From contig NZ_CP134152.1 in the NCBI RefSeq assembly GCF_032164335.1, forward strand, positions 1,674,001 to 1,738,000: a stretch of DNA of 64,000 bases, read 5' to 3'. Below the pieces are notes generated by a model, which saw nothing but the letters and a program-made list of their open reading frames with translations, searched no databases and was not told the origin of the DNA. Each line of letters begins with the position of its first letter. The stretch's first letter is position 1. This DNA comes from Winslowiella toletana (GTDB lineage Bacteria > Pseudomonadota > Gammaproteobacteria > Enterobacterales > Enterobacteriaceae). Shown piece by piece: positions 44,413-53,123 of the stretch. Position numbers and translations under genes: made by a program.

Positions 44413-45144
44413 TTACTGTGGGAACCAGTGATCGCTGATCTTCTGGTAAGTGCCGTCAGCTTTGATTGCTGCCAGCGCATCATTCAGTTTCGTCAGCAAC
44501 GCCTGATTATCCGGGCGAACCGCGATACCCAAGCCGGTGCCAAAATATTGTGCATCGGTCACGTGTTCACCAACGGTAGCCAGATTCGGATTACTTTTAA
44601 GCCATTCGTTCACGACTGCAGTATCACCAAACACGCCATCCAGACGACCATTTTTCAGGTCAAGAATCGCATTCTGATAGCTGTCGTAAGCCACCGTGGT
44701 GACTTCCGGATGCTTTTCCTGCAAGTATTTCTGATGCGTGGTGCCGTTTTCCATACCGATACGTTTGCCTTTCAGTTCGTTCAGGCTGCTGAACTTGCCT
44801 TTCTGGGCAATCACCACCGCAGAGTTGGCGTAGTAGGGCTGAGTAAAGGAAACCTGTTTGCTGCGCTCAGGGGTGATATCCATACCAGAGATGACCGCAT
44901 CGTAACGACGGAATTTCAGCGCCGGGATTAGGCTGTCAAACGGGTTGTTGGTAAAGGTGCAGTCTGCCTGCATCTGCTGGCACAGTGCTTTGGCGAGGTC
45001 GATATCAAAACCGACGATTTGATTGTTACTATCCAGAGATTCAAACGGCGGATAGGTGGCAGAAGAGGCAAAACGAATTTTCTCAGCCGCGCTGGCGCTG
45101 AAAGCGACGCTGGCAAGCAATGCGGTCAGTAACAGTTTCTTCAT
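44413..45144 (-). CDS. artJ: Arginine-binding periplasmic protein ArtJ
   Basis: Arginine-specific periplasmic receptor (SBP family 3), 243 residues as in E. coli. Signal peptide cleavage is after SASA. FASSATYPPFESLDSNNQIV, GFDIDLAKALCQQMQADC and GMDITPERSKQVSFTQPYY form the ligand pocket region. The two cysteines in CQQMQADC are conserved in this subfamily. It is transcribed alone, downstream of artM, with its own control region containing a pair of ARG boxes. It feeds the ArtPQM transporter encoded next door. Confidence 0.96.
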   Translation of the reverse strand: MKKLLLTALLASVAFSASAAEKIRFASSATYPPFESLDSNNQIVGFDIDLAKALCQQMQADCTFTNNPFDSLIPALKFRRYDAVISGMDITPERSKQVSFTQPYYANSAVVIAQKGKFSSLNELKGKRIGMENGTTHQKYLQEKHPEVTTVAYDSYQNAILDLKNGRLDGVFGDTAVVNEWLKSNPNLATVGEHVTDAQYFGTGLGIAVRPDNQALLTKLNDALAAIKADGTYQKISDHWFPQ

Positions 45145-45207
45145 CGGTGGTGCTCCTGTTTCTCTTTATCATTATGTTGCCGTGAGGCGAGAAACAAGAT
45201 GCCATTA

Positions 45208-45246
45208 AATGAATGACTATGCAATATTTGTGTATAAATAATTAAA
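45208..45246 (-). promoter_or_regulatory. Paired ArgR boxes upstream of artJ
   Basis: Box 1 (45208-45225) has core TGAAT-GACT-ATGCA, nine of ten conserved positions. Box 2 (45229-45246) has core TGTAT-AAAT-AATTA, seven of ten. They are separated by exactly 3 bp, the standard spacing for an ArgR hexamer operator. Box 2 overlaps the end of the artM terminator. Confidence 0.75.
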
Positions 45247-45270
45247 AAGGCGAGATGAACTCGCCTTTTT
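45244..45270 (-). terminator. Terminator of the artPIQM operon
   Basis: Perfect 11-bp stem AAAAAGGCGAG/CTCGCCTTTTT with an ATGAA-type loop, starting just after the artM stop; U-rich on the minus strand. Confidence 0.9.
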
Positions 45271-45271
45271 G

Positions 45272-45940
45272 TTAATTTCTATGCTCAAAAGCCAGTGCGC
45301 GCCGTTCGATTAACCGCATCAGTAACGTCAGTAATCCATTGACCACCAGATAGATCAGACCTGCGGCAGCGAATACCGAAATGTCATAAGTGCGGCCATA
45401 CAGCAGCTGTGCGTGACCCATCACTTCCATCAGCGTGATGGTATAGGCCAGCGACGTGCTTTTAAACACCAGCACCACCTCATTGGAATAAGAGGAGAGG
45501 GCGCGTTTAAACGCATAAGGCAACAGAATACGCAGCGTATCTTTGCGATTCATCCCCAGTGCGGCACAGGATTGCCACTGACCGGCCGGAATGGCGCGTA
45601 CCGCACCATGAAACAGCAGCGTGGTGTAGGCGGCACTGTTTAGCGACAGCGCCAGCAGCGCACACAGCCAGGGCTGCGACAGCACGTGCCATAACCACGG
45701 AATATGCTGGATCGACGGAAACTGACCCGGACCGTAGTAGATCAAAAAGATCTGCACCAGCAGCGGCGTACCGGTAAATAGCGTGATATAGCCCTTGACC
45801 AGCTGACTCAGCAACGGCACTTTTAGCGCCAGCACCACGGTGAACATCAGGGCCAGCACCAGCGCCAGAATCAGTGAGGCCACGGTTAACGTCAGGCTGG
45901 TGTGCAGCCCTTTGAGCAATTCAGGTAAATACTCAAGCAT
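45272..45940 (-). CDS. artM: Arginine importer permease ArtM
   Basis: Inner-membrane permease, 222 residues as in E. coli, with about five membrane segments. FTGTPLLVQIFLIYYGPGQF and ALGMNRKDTLRILLPYAFKR (the cytosolic EAA loop) are typical of His/Arg/Lys-type permeases. It heterodimerises with ArtQ. It starts at the base where artQ stops (shared base at 45940), implying coupled translation. It is the last gene of artPIQM. Confidence 0.97.
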   Translation of the reverse strand: MLEYLPELLKGLHTSLTLTVASLILALVLALMFTVVLALKVPLLSQLVKGYITLFTGTPLLVQIFLIYYGPGQFPSIQHIPWLWHVLSQPWLCALLALSLNSAAYTTLLFHGAVRAIPAGQWQSCAALGMNRKDTLRILLPYAFKRALSSYSNEVVLVFKSTSLAYTITLMEVMGHAQLLYGRTYDISVFAAAGLIYLVVNGLLTLLMRLIERRALAFEHRN

Positions 45941-46656
45941 CAGCTATTTCCCTGTTCAAAGCGCGTGGTGCGCAGCTCAATACGTTTCAGCACCCACTGG
46001 CTGAACAGCGTGATCAGCAGATAGATAGCGGCGGCAATCATATACCAGGTAAACGGCTCCTGCGTGCGGGTGGCAATGCTTTTGGTTTGCAGCATGATGT
46101 CATTGACGCTAATCAGCGACACCAGCGCGGTATCCTTCAGCAACACCAGCCACTGATTGCCCAGCCCCGGCAGCGCATGTCGCCACATCTGCGGCATAAT
46201 CAGGCGGAAAAAGATCGCTGTTTTGCCCATCCCTAACGCCTGACCTGACTCCCACTGGCCGACCGGTACCGCTTTCAGCGCGCCACGCAGCGTCTGCGAG
46301 GCATATGAAGAGTAGAGAATCGACAGCGCAATCACCCCGCACAGAAACGGACTGACGTCGAAGTTTTGAATCTCCATCTGCACTGGCAGCTGGAACAGAC
46401 CAAAATTAATCACGAAACCATCGGACAGCATCAGCAGCAGCTGCGAGGCGCCGAAGTAGATAAACAGCACCACCAGAATTTCCGGCAGTCCGCGAAACAG
46501 CGTCACCAGACCGGTGCCGAGCCAGGCCACAGGACGCCAGCGGGCCGATTCCCAGACGGCAAAGATCATTGCCAGAATCAGCCCGACGATTAGCGCACAA
46601 ATGGCCAGGCCGACGGTCATCCCGGCGGCGCTGACAAGAGGTGTAAATTCGTTCAT
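45940..46656 (-). CDS. artQ: Arginine importer permease ArtQ
   Basis: Second permease of the arginine importer, 238 residues as in E. coli. [40 protein letters not shown] and [20 protein letters not shown] are near-identical to E. coli ArtQ. The ATG at 46656 is used; a TTG immediately before is rejected. It begins 7 nt after artI and lacks a clear ribosome site, so it probably relies on translation of artI. Confidence 0.97.
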   Translation of the reverse strand: MNEFTPLVSAAGMTVGLAICALIVGLILAMIFAVWESARWRPVAWLGTGLVTLFRGLPEILVVLFIYFGASQLLLMLSDGFVINFGLFQLPVQMEIQNFDVSPFLCGVIALSILYSSYASQTLRGALKAVPVGQWESGQALGMGKTAIFFRLIMPQMWRHALPGLGNQWLVLLKDTALVSLISVNDIMLQTKSIATRTQEPFTWYMIAAAIYLLITLFSQWVLKRIELRTTRFEQGNS

Positions 46657-46663
46657 CAATTAA

Positions 46664-47395
46664 TTACTGTTGGAACCATTTTTCGTAGATGGTTTTATAG
46701 GTGCCATCAGCCTTCACTTTATCCAGTGCGGCGTTGAATTTGCCCTGCAGCTCAGTGTTGTCCTGGCGCAGTGCGATACCGAGGCCAGTACCAAAGTAGG
46801 CTTTGTCGGTGACTTTCTCACCCACCGGCGTCAGATTAGCATTCTGCTTCAGCCACTCATTCACTACCGCAGTATCACCAAATACTGCGTTAATACGGCC
46901 ATTTTTCAGATCGAGGATGGCGTTTTGGTAGCTGTCATACGGCACGGCAGTGACATCAGTTTGCTTATCACTGAGGTATTTCTGATGGGTAGTGCCGTTT
47001 TGCACGCCAACACGCTTGCCTTTCAGCGCGGCAAGGTCGGTTACTTTGCCTTTCTGCGCGATAAAGGTTGCTGAGTTATCGTAATAAGCATTAGTGAACA
47101 GCACCTGCTTTTCACGCTCAGGGGTAATGTCCATGCCAGCCATGACCGCGTCAAAACGACGGAATTTCAGGCTTGGGATCAGGCTGTCGAAAGCCTGATT
47201 GGTGAAAGTACATTTAGCGTCGATCTCTTTACACAGCGCATTAGCCAGATCAACGTCGAAGCCCTGAATTTGATTATTCGAATCAACGAATTCAAACGGA
47301 GGGTAAGAGGCTTCGGTGGCGAAGCGAATGGTTTGAGCGGCGGTGGCGCTGAGGCTCATTCCGGCTAACAGTGCGGCAAGTACCATTTTTTTCAT
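46664..47395 (-). CDS. artI: Periplasmic binding protein ArtI
   Basis: Periplasmic receptor of the art operon, 243 residues as in E. coli, paralogous to ArtJ at the other end of the cluster. Signal peptide cleavage is after ATAA. FATEASYPPFEFVDSNNQIQ and GMDITPEREKQVLFTNAYY are present. In E. coli its ligand is less clear than ArtJ's, although it belongs to the arginine system. The conserved Cys pair of ArtJ is also found here (CKEIDAKC). It lies between artP and artQ. Confidence 0.96.
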   Translation of the reverse strand: MKKMVLAALLAGMSLSATAAQTIRFATEASYPPFEFVDSNNQIQGFDVDLANALCKEIDAKCTFTNQAFDSLIPSLKFRRFDAVMAGMDITPEREKQVLFTNAYYDNSATFIAQKGKVTDLAALKGKRVGVQNGTTHQKYLSDKQTDVTAVPYDSYQNAILDLKNGRINAVFGDTAVVNEWLKQNANLTPVGEKVTDKAYFGTGLGIALRQDNTELQGKFNAALDKVKADGTYKTIYEKWFQQ

Positions 47396-47409
47396 CGTTA
47401 TGTCCTGCT

Positions 47410-48138
47410 TCAGTGCGAGAGATAGTTAGCAAACGCTTCGGTTTGCGGCTGGGTAAAGCGGCTGGCGTCACCCTGCTCAACGATAAAGCCATTCTCCATA
47501 TAGACCACCCGGCTGGCAGTCTTACGGGCAACTTCTACTTCGTGGGTGACGATAACCTGAGTAATCCTGGTTTGCGACAGCTCGCGAATAATGCTGACGA
47601 TCTGTGCGGTAATTTCCGGATCCAGCGCGGCGGTCGGCTCGTCAAACAGCAACACCGCAGGTTCCATCATCAATGCGCGCGCAATGGCGACGCGCTGCTG
47701 CTGACCCCCGGAGAGATGCAGCGGAAAGCGGTCGACAAACTTGGTCAGACGCAGACGCTCCAGCAGTTTATCGGCACGCGCACGCGCCTGATCTTTGCTC
47801 AGCCCCAGAACGCGGCAGGGCGCTTCGATCAGGTTTTGCATCACGGTTAAATGAGGCCAGAGATTATATTGCTGGAATACCATACCGACGTTTTGACGCA
47901 GTTCACGAATTGCGCTGTCGGATGGCGTTTTGCTGAAGTCGAAATTGTTCCCTGCAATGCTCAGGGTGCCGGAACGTGGCATCTCCAGCAAATTCAGCAC
48001 GCGCAGCAGCGAGCTCTTACCCGCGCCGCTGGGGCCGAGCAGAACCAGAGTTTCACCTTCAGGACATTCCAGTTGAATATCGAACAGTGCCTGGTGAGCA
48101 CCGTAGTAGCAGTTTATACCGTTTAGTTGAATACTCAT
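47410..48138 (-). CDS. artP: Arginine importer ATP-binding protein ArtP
   Basis: ATPase of the arginine importer, 242 residues as in E. coli. It has Walker [10 protein letters not shown] (about residues 35-43), the Q-loop in [14 protein letters not shown], signature LSGGQQQR, Walker [13 protein letters not shown] and the H-loop VTHEVEVA. The ATG at 48138 is chosen; a TTG two codons earlier is rejected. It is the first gene of artPIQM. Two ARG boxes span the start of transcription and the start codon, and no good ribosome site is seen in the short leader. Confidence 0.97.
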   Translation of the reverse strand: MSIQLNGINCYYGAHQALFDIQLECPEGETLVLLGPSGAGKSSLLRVLNLLEMPRSGTLSIAGNNFDFSKTPSDSAIRELRQNVGMVFQQYNLWPHLTVMQNLIEAPCRVLGLSKDQARARADKLLERLRLTKFVDRFPLHLSGGQQQRVAIARALMMEPAVLLFDEPTAALDPEITAQIVSIIRELSQTRITQVIVTHEVEVARKTASRVVYMENGFIVEQGDASRFTQPQTEAFANYLSH

Positions 48139-48164
48139 GCGCAAATAGTGAATAGCAATTGATG
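48126..48164 (-). promoter_or_regulatory. Paired ArgR boxes over the artP start
   Basis: Box A (48126-48143) has core TGAAT-ACTC-ATGCG, eight of ten positions, and includes the artP start codon. Box B (48147-48164) has core TGAAT-AGCA-ATTGA, nine of ten. The gap is 3 bp. With the promoter at 48171-48199, the pair covers about +1 to +39, so ArgR would block the promoter start and the first codons. Confidence 0.7.
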
Positions 48165-48170
48165 TCGCAA

Positions 48171-48199
48171 ATCTTAACGTCGACAGAATAGTTATGCAA
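48171..48199 (-). promoter_or_regulatory. artPIQM promoter
   Basis: On the minus strand TTGCAT (48194-48199), a 17-bp spacer, and TAAGAT (48171-48176). The expected start is near 48164, only about 26 nt before the artP ATG. Confidence 0.65.
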
Positions 48200-48315
48200 T
48201 CATCGTGCGTTAAAATTTATTTATGATAAGTCAGGTATTTAAAGCGTAGCACAAGATCTCGCATAGCAAGCGGGGAGCGGTAATACAGTGATATTTTTGT
48301 TATGTCACACCGGAT

Positions 48316-48343
48316 AAGCGCACCGCAATGTCGCGGCGCGCTT
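48316..48343 (-). terminator. Hairpin after ybjP
   Basis: Imperfect 11-bp stem built from AAGCGC/GCGCTT and ACCGC/GCGGC with a 6-nt loop, 10 nt past the ybjP stop. No U-tract, so its terminator role is uncertain. Confidence 0.4.
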
Positions 48344-48352
48344 AACAATGCA

Positions 48353-48895
48353 TTATTTTTCTAACGTCTGGCTCAGGCTACCGCCGCCTGGACGCGGCCA
48401 GTTGGCGACATAACGTACATCATCCACTGCCCAGCAGGTGCCCTCACGCACCATCAGCACTTCATCCTGCCACTCCACGGCTTGTTCGCCGTTACGGCTC
48501 AGTTTAACCCGCAGCGGAATATTACGCGCATCAGTATTCGGAATGGTTGAAGCATCGGCTACGCTGGCTGAGGTCGGGCCGGACACATGGCTGGAGAACA
48601 GATCGCCATGGGTTAACTGCGTCGGTTTATCACGGTCCGCATTGGCTTTCAGCAGCTTCTGGTACAGTGAATCACTGAGATAGGGCCGATATTTTGCCAG
48701 CAGCTGGCTGTCCGGTAGCCCCTGAGTCGGTTGCTGAATACGCAGATCATAGAATTTTTGCGCCACGACATCCGGTCCGCCATCCACGCATGGCCCGCTG
48801 CGACTGCCAATATCTTTGTAAGCTGGTTCGACCGTGGTACAGGCACTCAGCAATAGTGCGGCCGGGATCAGCGCGGCAAACGCTTTGTTTTTCAT
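48353..48895 (-). CDS. ybjP: Lipoprotein YbjP
   Basis: Predicted lipoprotein of 180 residues (E. coli YbjP 171). The signal peptide ends in lipobox LSAC near residue 19, followed by TTVEPAYKDIGSRSGPCVDG, almost the same as E. coli. ASTIPNTDARNIPLRVKLSR, WQDEVLMVREGTCW and DDVRYV are conserved. The ATG at 48895 has AAGGA 7-8 nt upstream. The central loop is longer than in E. coli. Function is unknown. It is divergent from ybjQ. Confidence 0.9.
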   Translation of the reverse strand: MKNKAFAALIPAALLLSACTTVEPAYKDIGSRSGPCVDGGPDVVAQKFYDLRIQQPTQGLPDSQLLAKYRPYLSDSLYQKLLKANADRDKPTQLTHGDLFSSHVSGPTSASVADASTIPNTDARNIPLRVKLSRNGEQAVEWQDEVLMVREGTCWAVDDVRYVANWPRPGGGSLSQTLEK

Positions 48896-48995
48896 TTCTA
48901 TTTCCTTATTGTTAGCTGGCAAGTCATGATTTTTATCATAAAGTATAGCCATGGTTTTTAACCTCGCGGGCTATCAGGTCGATCAGGAGAGCAGC

Positions 48996-49316
48996 ATGAA
49001 ACTTTCAACTACCCCGACGCTGGAAGGGCAGACCATTACCGAATATTGCGGCGTGGTAACCGGCGAAGCGATTCTTGGCGCGAATATCTTCCGTGACTTC
49101 TTTGCCGGCATCCGCGATGTTGTCGGTGGCCGTTCTGGCGCTTACGAAAAAGAGCTGCGTAAAGCGCGCCTGCTGGCCTTTGAAGAGATGGAAGAGCAGG
49201 CGAAAGCGCTGGGCGCGAATGCGATTGTCGGTATCGATATCGATTACGAAACCGTGGGTAAAGACAGCAGTATGCTGATGGTCAGCGTCAGTGGAACCGC
49301 AGTAAAAATCCGCTAA
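48996..49316 (+). CDS. ybjQ: YbjQ family protein
   Basis: Small cytosolic protein (UPF0145/YbjQ_1 family) of 106 residues (E. coli 107), thought to form a pentameric ring. [58 protein letters not shown] and SVSGTAV are the family core. AGGAG lies 6 nt upstream of the ATG at 48996; in-frame codons from 48951 are rejected. Its stop shares one base with the amiD ATG (TAATG), so the two genes are coupled. Function is unknown. Confidence 0.93.
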   Translation: MKLSTTPTLEGQTITEYCGVVTGEAILGANIFRDFFAGIRDVVGGRSGAYEKELRKARLLAFEEMEEQAKALGANAIVGIDIDYETVGKDSSMLMVSVSGTAVKIR

Positions 49317-50152
49317 TGCGTTACTGGATGCTGTTACTGGCGATATTGCTCAGTGCCTGTTCGACTCCCGGCATTGAACAGCGTGACGGCTATCGGGTGG
49401 ACACGCGCCACAGTGCATACGGTGCGCGTCCACGGATTAAAGTGGTGGTGATTCACTACACCGCCGAGGATTTCCCCACCTCGCTGGCGACGCTGACCGA
49501 TCGGCAGGTCAGCGTGCATTATCTGATTCCCGATCGCCCACCGCAGAAAAAAGGCGATCCGCTAATTTGGCAGCTGGTGCCGGAAGCGCAGCTGGCCTGG
49601 CATGCCGGGCCCAGCTTCTGGCGTGGCGCGACGCGTCTGAACGATACCTCAGTTGGCATTGAGCTGGTTAATCCGGGTTATGTCCGCACCGCCACCGGAG
49701 TCGTCTGGACGCCATTTACCCCGGAGCAGATCGCCGTGCTGCAACCTCTGGTCCGCGATATTGTGCAGCGCTATCAGATTAAGCCAGAAAATATTGTCGG
49801 CCACAGTGATATCGCGCCGCAGCGTAAGCAAGATCCCGGGCCGTTATTTCCCTGGGCATTACTGGCGCAGCAGGGATTAGGGGCGTGGCCTGATGCAGAG
49901 CGGGTGCGCGTCTGGCTGGCGGGCAACGATCCGCAGCAGGCGGTGCCGGTTGAGGAACTGATGGCGCTGCTGGCACGCTATGGTTACGAAGTGACGCAAG
50001 GAATGACGCCGTCGCAGCAGCAAAAAGTGATTGCTGCTTTCCAGATGCATTTCCGACCAACAGACTTTCGCGGATTGCCGGATGCCGAAACGGCGGCGAT
50101 CGCCAGAGCGTTAATCGAGAAATATCAGCCAGAACAATCTCCCCAGGGTTAA
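49316..50152 (+). CDS. amiD: N-acetylmuramoyl-L-alanine amidase AmiD
   Basis: Outer-membrane lipoprotein amidase (amidase_2 type) that cleaves the MurNAc-L-Ala bond, including anhydro-muropeptides. It has 278 residues (E. coli 276). The signal peptide ends at lipobox LSAC. The zinc ligands are the His in VVIHYTAEDFP, the His in VGHSDIAPQRKQDPGP and its Asp. WHAGPSFWRGATRLNDTSVG is the substrate groove. A C-terminal peptidoglycan-binding three-helix domain begins near residue 200. It overlaps ybjQ by one base. Confidence 0.96.
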   Translation: MRYWMLLLAILLSACSTPGIEQRDGYRVDTRHSAYGARPRIKVVVIHYTAEDFPTSLATLTDRQVSVHYLIPDRPPQKKGDPLIWQLVPEAQLAWHAGPSFWRGATRLNDTSVGIELVNPGYVRTATGVVWTPFTPEQIAVLQPLVRDIVQRYQIKPENIVGHSDIAPQRKQDPGPLFPWALLAQQGLGAWPDAERVRVWLAGNDPQQAVPVEELMALLARYGYEVTQGMTPSQQQKVIAAFQMHFRPTDFRGLPDAETAAIARALIEKYQPEQSPQG

Positions 50153-50160
50153 TTTTTAGA

Positions 50161-50178
50161 GGCGGCGATTTCGCCGCC
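50161..50178. terminator. Hairpin between amiD and ltaE
   Basis: GGCGGCGA/TCGCCGCC, an 8-bp perfect stem with a very short loop, in the 28-nt gap between converging genes. No T-tract on either strand. Confidence 0.5.
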
Positions 50179-50180
50179 GG

Positions 50181-51182
50181 TTAGCGTGAAAGAAACGCCT
50201 GCCAGTGGCTGACCAGCAGTTCCAGCGCGTGACGATCGACATCCAGATGCGTTACCAGACGAGTTACCGCGCCGGTGCTGATAATAATACCGCGCTGGTG
50301 CATATACTGTTTTAAAGGTTCAATCTGCTCATCAGCGAGGCGCACGAAGACCATATTGGTATCCTGACGCCTGACATCAACACCGATGGCTTTGAGCTGT
50401 TCGGCCAGCCAGCGGGCATTGTCATGATCCTCTTTCAAGCGCGCGATATTATGCTCAAAGGCATACAGCCCGGCCGCTGCCAGAATTCCCGCCTGGCGCA
50501 TACCGCCACCGGTCATTTTGCGCCAGCGGCGGGCACGTTTGATATAATCTTCACTGCCGCACAGTAGCGATCCTACCGGCGCGCCAAGACCTTTCGACAG
50601 GCAGATTGTCAGGCTGTCGCAATAGCCTGCAATTGCTTCCAGCGTGGTATCCAGCTCCACCACCGCGTTGAAAATACGCGCGCCATCAATATGTAGCGCC
50701 AGCTGATGCTGACGGGTAAAGGCAAACGCTTCCTGTAAATAGGCCATCGGCAACACTTTGCCGTTATGGGTATTTTCCAGGCTTAATAATTTACTGCGGG
50801 CAAAGTGGGCATCATCCGGCTTGATGACCGATGCCACTACATCAAGCGGCAAGCTACCATCGGCGGCAGCAAGAATCGGTTGTGGCTGAATACTGCCCAG
50901 TACTGCAGCACCTCCCGCTTCATACTTATAGTTGTGTGCCAGTTGGCCGACGATATACTCATCGCCGCGCTCACAGTGGCTGAGTAACGCCACGAGGTTG
51001 GCCTGGGTGCCGGTTGGGAGCAACAGCGCCGCCGCTTTCCCGCTGAGTCGTGCCGCTTCAGCCTCCAGCGCATTGACGGTCGGATCGTCGCCGTAAACAT
51101 CGTCGCCGGTTTCTGCAGACATCATTGCTGCCAGCATTGCGGCACCCGGGCGGGTGACCGTATCACTGCGTAAATCAATCAC
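50181..51182 (-). CDS. ltaE: Low-specificity L-threonine aldolase LtaE
   Basis: PLP enzyme that splits L-threonine and L-allo-threonine to glycine and acetaldehyde, 333 residues as in E. coli. It starts MIDLRSDTVTRPGAAML. GTQANLVALLSHCERGDEYI, ENTHNGKVLP, LHIDGARIFNA and the PLP lysine in TICLSKGLGAPVGS (Lys near residue 197) are present. The GTG at 51182 has AGGAG 7 nt upstream and gives the E. coli start. A terminator belonging to poxB sits just ahead of it. Confidence 0.96.
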   Translation of the reverse strand: MIDLRSDTVTRPGAAMLAAMMSAETGDDVYGDDPTVNALEAEAARLSGKAAALLLPTGTQANLVALLSHCERGDEYIVGQLAHNYKYEAGGAAVLGSIQPQPILAAADGSLPLDVVASVIKPDDAHFARSKLLSLENTHNGKVLPMAYLQEAFAFTRQHQLALHIDGARIFNAVVELDTTLEAIAGYCDSLTICLSKGLGAPVGSLLCGSEDYIKRARRWRKMTGGGMRQAGILAAAGLYAFEHNIARLKEDHDNARWLAEQLKAIGVDVRRQDTNMVFVRLADEQIEPLKQYMHQRGIIISTGAVTRLVTHLDVDRHALELLVSHWQAFLSR

Positions 51183-51198
51183 TGTTGCTCTCCTGATT

Positions 51199-51222
51199 AA
51201 AAACGGGCGCCGCAGCGCCCGT
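51199..51222 (-). terminator. Terminator between poxB and ltaE
   Basis: Perfect 8-bp stem ACGGGCGC/GCGCCCGT with a 4-nt loop and five U on the minus strand. It ends only 4 nt from the ltaE ribosome site, so ltaE would be expressed through partial read-through from poxB. Confidence 0.85.
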
Positions 51223-51242
51223 AACAAGTTCCCACCAATGTT

Positions 51243-52964
51243 TTACCGCAGCCAGTTGGTTTTCGCCAGTTCAACCACTTCATCACCCCGACCGCTGATG
51301 ATTGCGCGCAGCATATACAGACTGAAGCCTTTCGCCTGCTCCATTTTAATCTGCGGCGGCATCGCCAGTTCATCGGTGGCGGTGACGACATCCACCAGTA
51401 CCGGGCCGTCATGGGCAAACGCCTGCTCCAGCGCCGCGTCCACCTCCGAGGCTTTTTCCACCCGGATGCCTTTCACGCCACAGGCATTAGCAATCGCAGC
51501 AAAATTCGGATTTTCCAGCTCGGTGCCGTCGGTGAGATAGCCACCGGCTTTCATCTCCATCGCCACAAAACCCAGTACGCTGTTGTTAAATACCACGATT
51601 TTGATCGGCAATTTCAGCTGCGCCACTGACAGGAAGTCGCCCATCAGCATGCTAAAGCCACCATCACCGCTCATCGCCACCACCTGACGCTGTTTATTCA
51701 GTGATTGCGCACCCAGCGCCTGCGGCATGGCATTCGCCATTGAGCCGTGGCTGAATGAACCGAGCAGGCGGCGTTTGCCGTTCATTTCCAGATATCGCGC
51801 CGCCCAGACGGTCGGCGTACCGACATCGCAGGTAAAAATCGCGTCTTCACTGGCGTAATGGCTGATTTGTCGGGCAAGGTATTGCGGATGAATCGCCTGC
51901 TTATCATTGGCTGTAGCCAAATCGTCGAGGCTTTTCCGCGCATCCGCGTAGTGTTCCAGCGCCTTATCGAGGAAGTGACGGTCGGTCTTTTCTTCCAGCT
52001 GCGGCAGCAGCGCCGTCAGGGTGGATTTGATATCACCCAGCAGCGCCATGTCGACATGACTGTGCGCGCCAATGCTGCCTGGATTGATATCAATCTGAAT
52101 AATTTTGGCGTCAGCCGGATAAAACGCGCGGTAAGGGAACTGCGTACCGAGCAGCACCAGGGTATCCGCATTCATCATCGCGTGATAACCGGAGGAGAAG
52201 CCGATCAGCCCGGTCATGCCAACGCTGTAGGGATTGTCATACTCGATATGTTCTTTGCCGCGCAGCGCGTGAACCACCGGCGCTTTCAACGTGGCGGCCA
52301 GTTGCACCACTTCCTGATGCGCACCGGCACAGCCGCTGCCACACATTAAGGTAATATTTTTCGCCTGATTCAGCGCCTCCACCAGCTTGGCCATTTCACC
52401 GGCTGGTGGTTGAATCACCGGATGCTGCGGTGGATACCAGTCAGCCGTCGCCCCTTCAGGGGCTGCCTGTAGCGCCACGTCGCCGGGCAACACCACCACA
52501 GAGACACCGCGATTGAGGATAGCTTTACGCATCGCGATCCCCAGTACCTGCGGCAGCTGCTCAGGATTTGATACCAGTTCACAGTAATGGCTGCATTCAC
52601 GGAACAATTCCTGCGGATGGGTTTCCTGAAAATAACCGCTGCCGATTTCGCTGGAAGGAATGTGGGCGGCAATAGCCAGTACCGGTACCTGGTTACGGTG
52701 GCAGTCGAACAGGCCGTTTATCAGATGCAGGTTGCCCGGCCCGCAGGAACCGGCGCAAACCGCCAGCTCACCGCTGATTTGCGCTTCGGCACCGGCGGCA
52801 AAGGCGGCGACTTCCTCATGGCGCGTCGGCATCCACTCAATGGTGCCCATACGGTTCAGGCTGTCGCTAAGTCCGTTCAGTGAATCCCCGGTCACGCCCC
52901 AAATGCGTTTTACGCCGGCGCTTTCTAAAGTTTTTGCCAGCAGAGCGGCAACGCTTTGTTTCAT
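51243..52964 (-). CDS. poxB: Pyruvate:quinone oxidoreductase PoxB
   Basis: Peripheral membrane flavoenzyme that converts pyruvate directly to acetate and CO2, passing electrons to ubiquinone. It has 573 residues (E. coli 572). TPP-dependent fold: N-terminal Pyr domain with the catalytic Glu in [12 protein letters not shown], central FAD domain with [11 protein letters not shown] and [16 protein letters not shown], and PP domain with [14 protein letters not shown]. The amphipathic C-terminal lipid-binding peptide ([20 protein letters not shown]) is nearly identical to E. coli. A GAGGAGAAAAGG ribosome site precedes the ATG. In E. coli it is SigmaS-dependent; a matching -10 is seen upstream. Confidence 0.98.
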   Translation of the reverse strand: MKQSVAALLAKTLESAGVKRIWGVTGDSLNGLSDSLNRMGTIEWMPTRHEEVAAFAAGAEAQISGELAVCAGSCGPGNLHLINGLFDCHRNQVPVLAIAAHIPSSEIGSGYFQETHPQELFRECSHYCELVSNPEQLPQVLGIAMRKAILNRGVSVVVLPGDVALQAAPEGATADWYPPQHPVIQPPAGEMAKLVEALNQAKNITLMCGSGCAGAHQEVVQLAATLKAPVVHALRGKEHIEYDNPYSVGMTGLIGFSSGYHAMMNADTLVLLGTQFPYRAFYPADAKIIQIDINPGSIGAHSHVDMALLGDIKSTLTALLPQLEEKTDRHFLDKALEHYADARKSLDDLATANDKQAIHPQYLARQISHYASEDAIFTCDVGTPTVWAARYLEMNGKRRLLGSFSHGSMANAMPQALGAQSLNKQRQVVAMSGDGGFSMLMGDFLSVAQLKLPIKIVVFNNSVLGFVAMEMKAGGYLTDGTELENPNFAAIANACGVKGIRVEKASEVDAALEQAFAHDGPVLVDVVTATDELAMPPQIKMEQAKGFSLYMLRAIISGRGDEVVELAKTNWLR

Positions 52965-53022
52965 CCTTTTCTCCTCATTATGGTCAACGGCTAACCTGCC
53001 AGTGACCTTTATTCACCAGAAA

Positions 53023-53028
53023 AGCATA
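53023..53028 (-). promoter_or_regulatory. Candidate SigmaS-type -10 of poxB
   Basis: On the minus strand TATGCT is preceded by C (CTATGCTTTT), resembling the SigmaS -10 CTAYACTT; the -35 is poor. The start would be near 53016, about 52 nt before the ATG. Confidence 0.45.
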
Positions 53029-53088
53029 GTCGAAGGAAATGAAACGGGAATTGCACCAGCAGGGGGAAAGTGTGAATTGATGTTGTCG

Positions 53089-53112
53089 CCACGGGGTTAG
53101 CAGGCCCCGTGG
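53089..53112 (-). terminator. Hairpin after lysO
   Basis: Perfect 8-bp stem CCACGGGG/CCCCGTGG with an 8-nt loop, starting 11 nt past the lysO stop codon. No U-tract follows. Confidence 0.5.
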
Positions 53113-53123
53113 CAGATAGCGTA

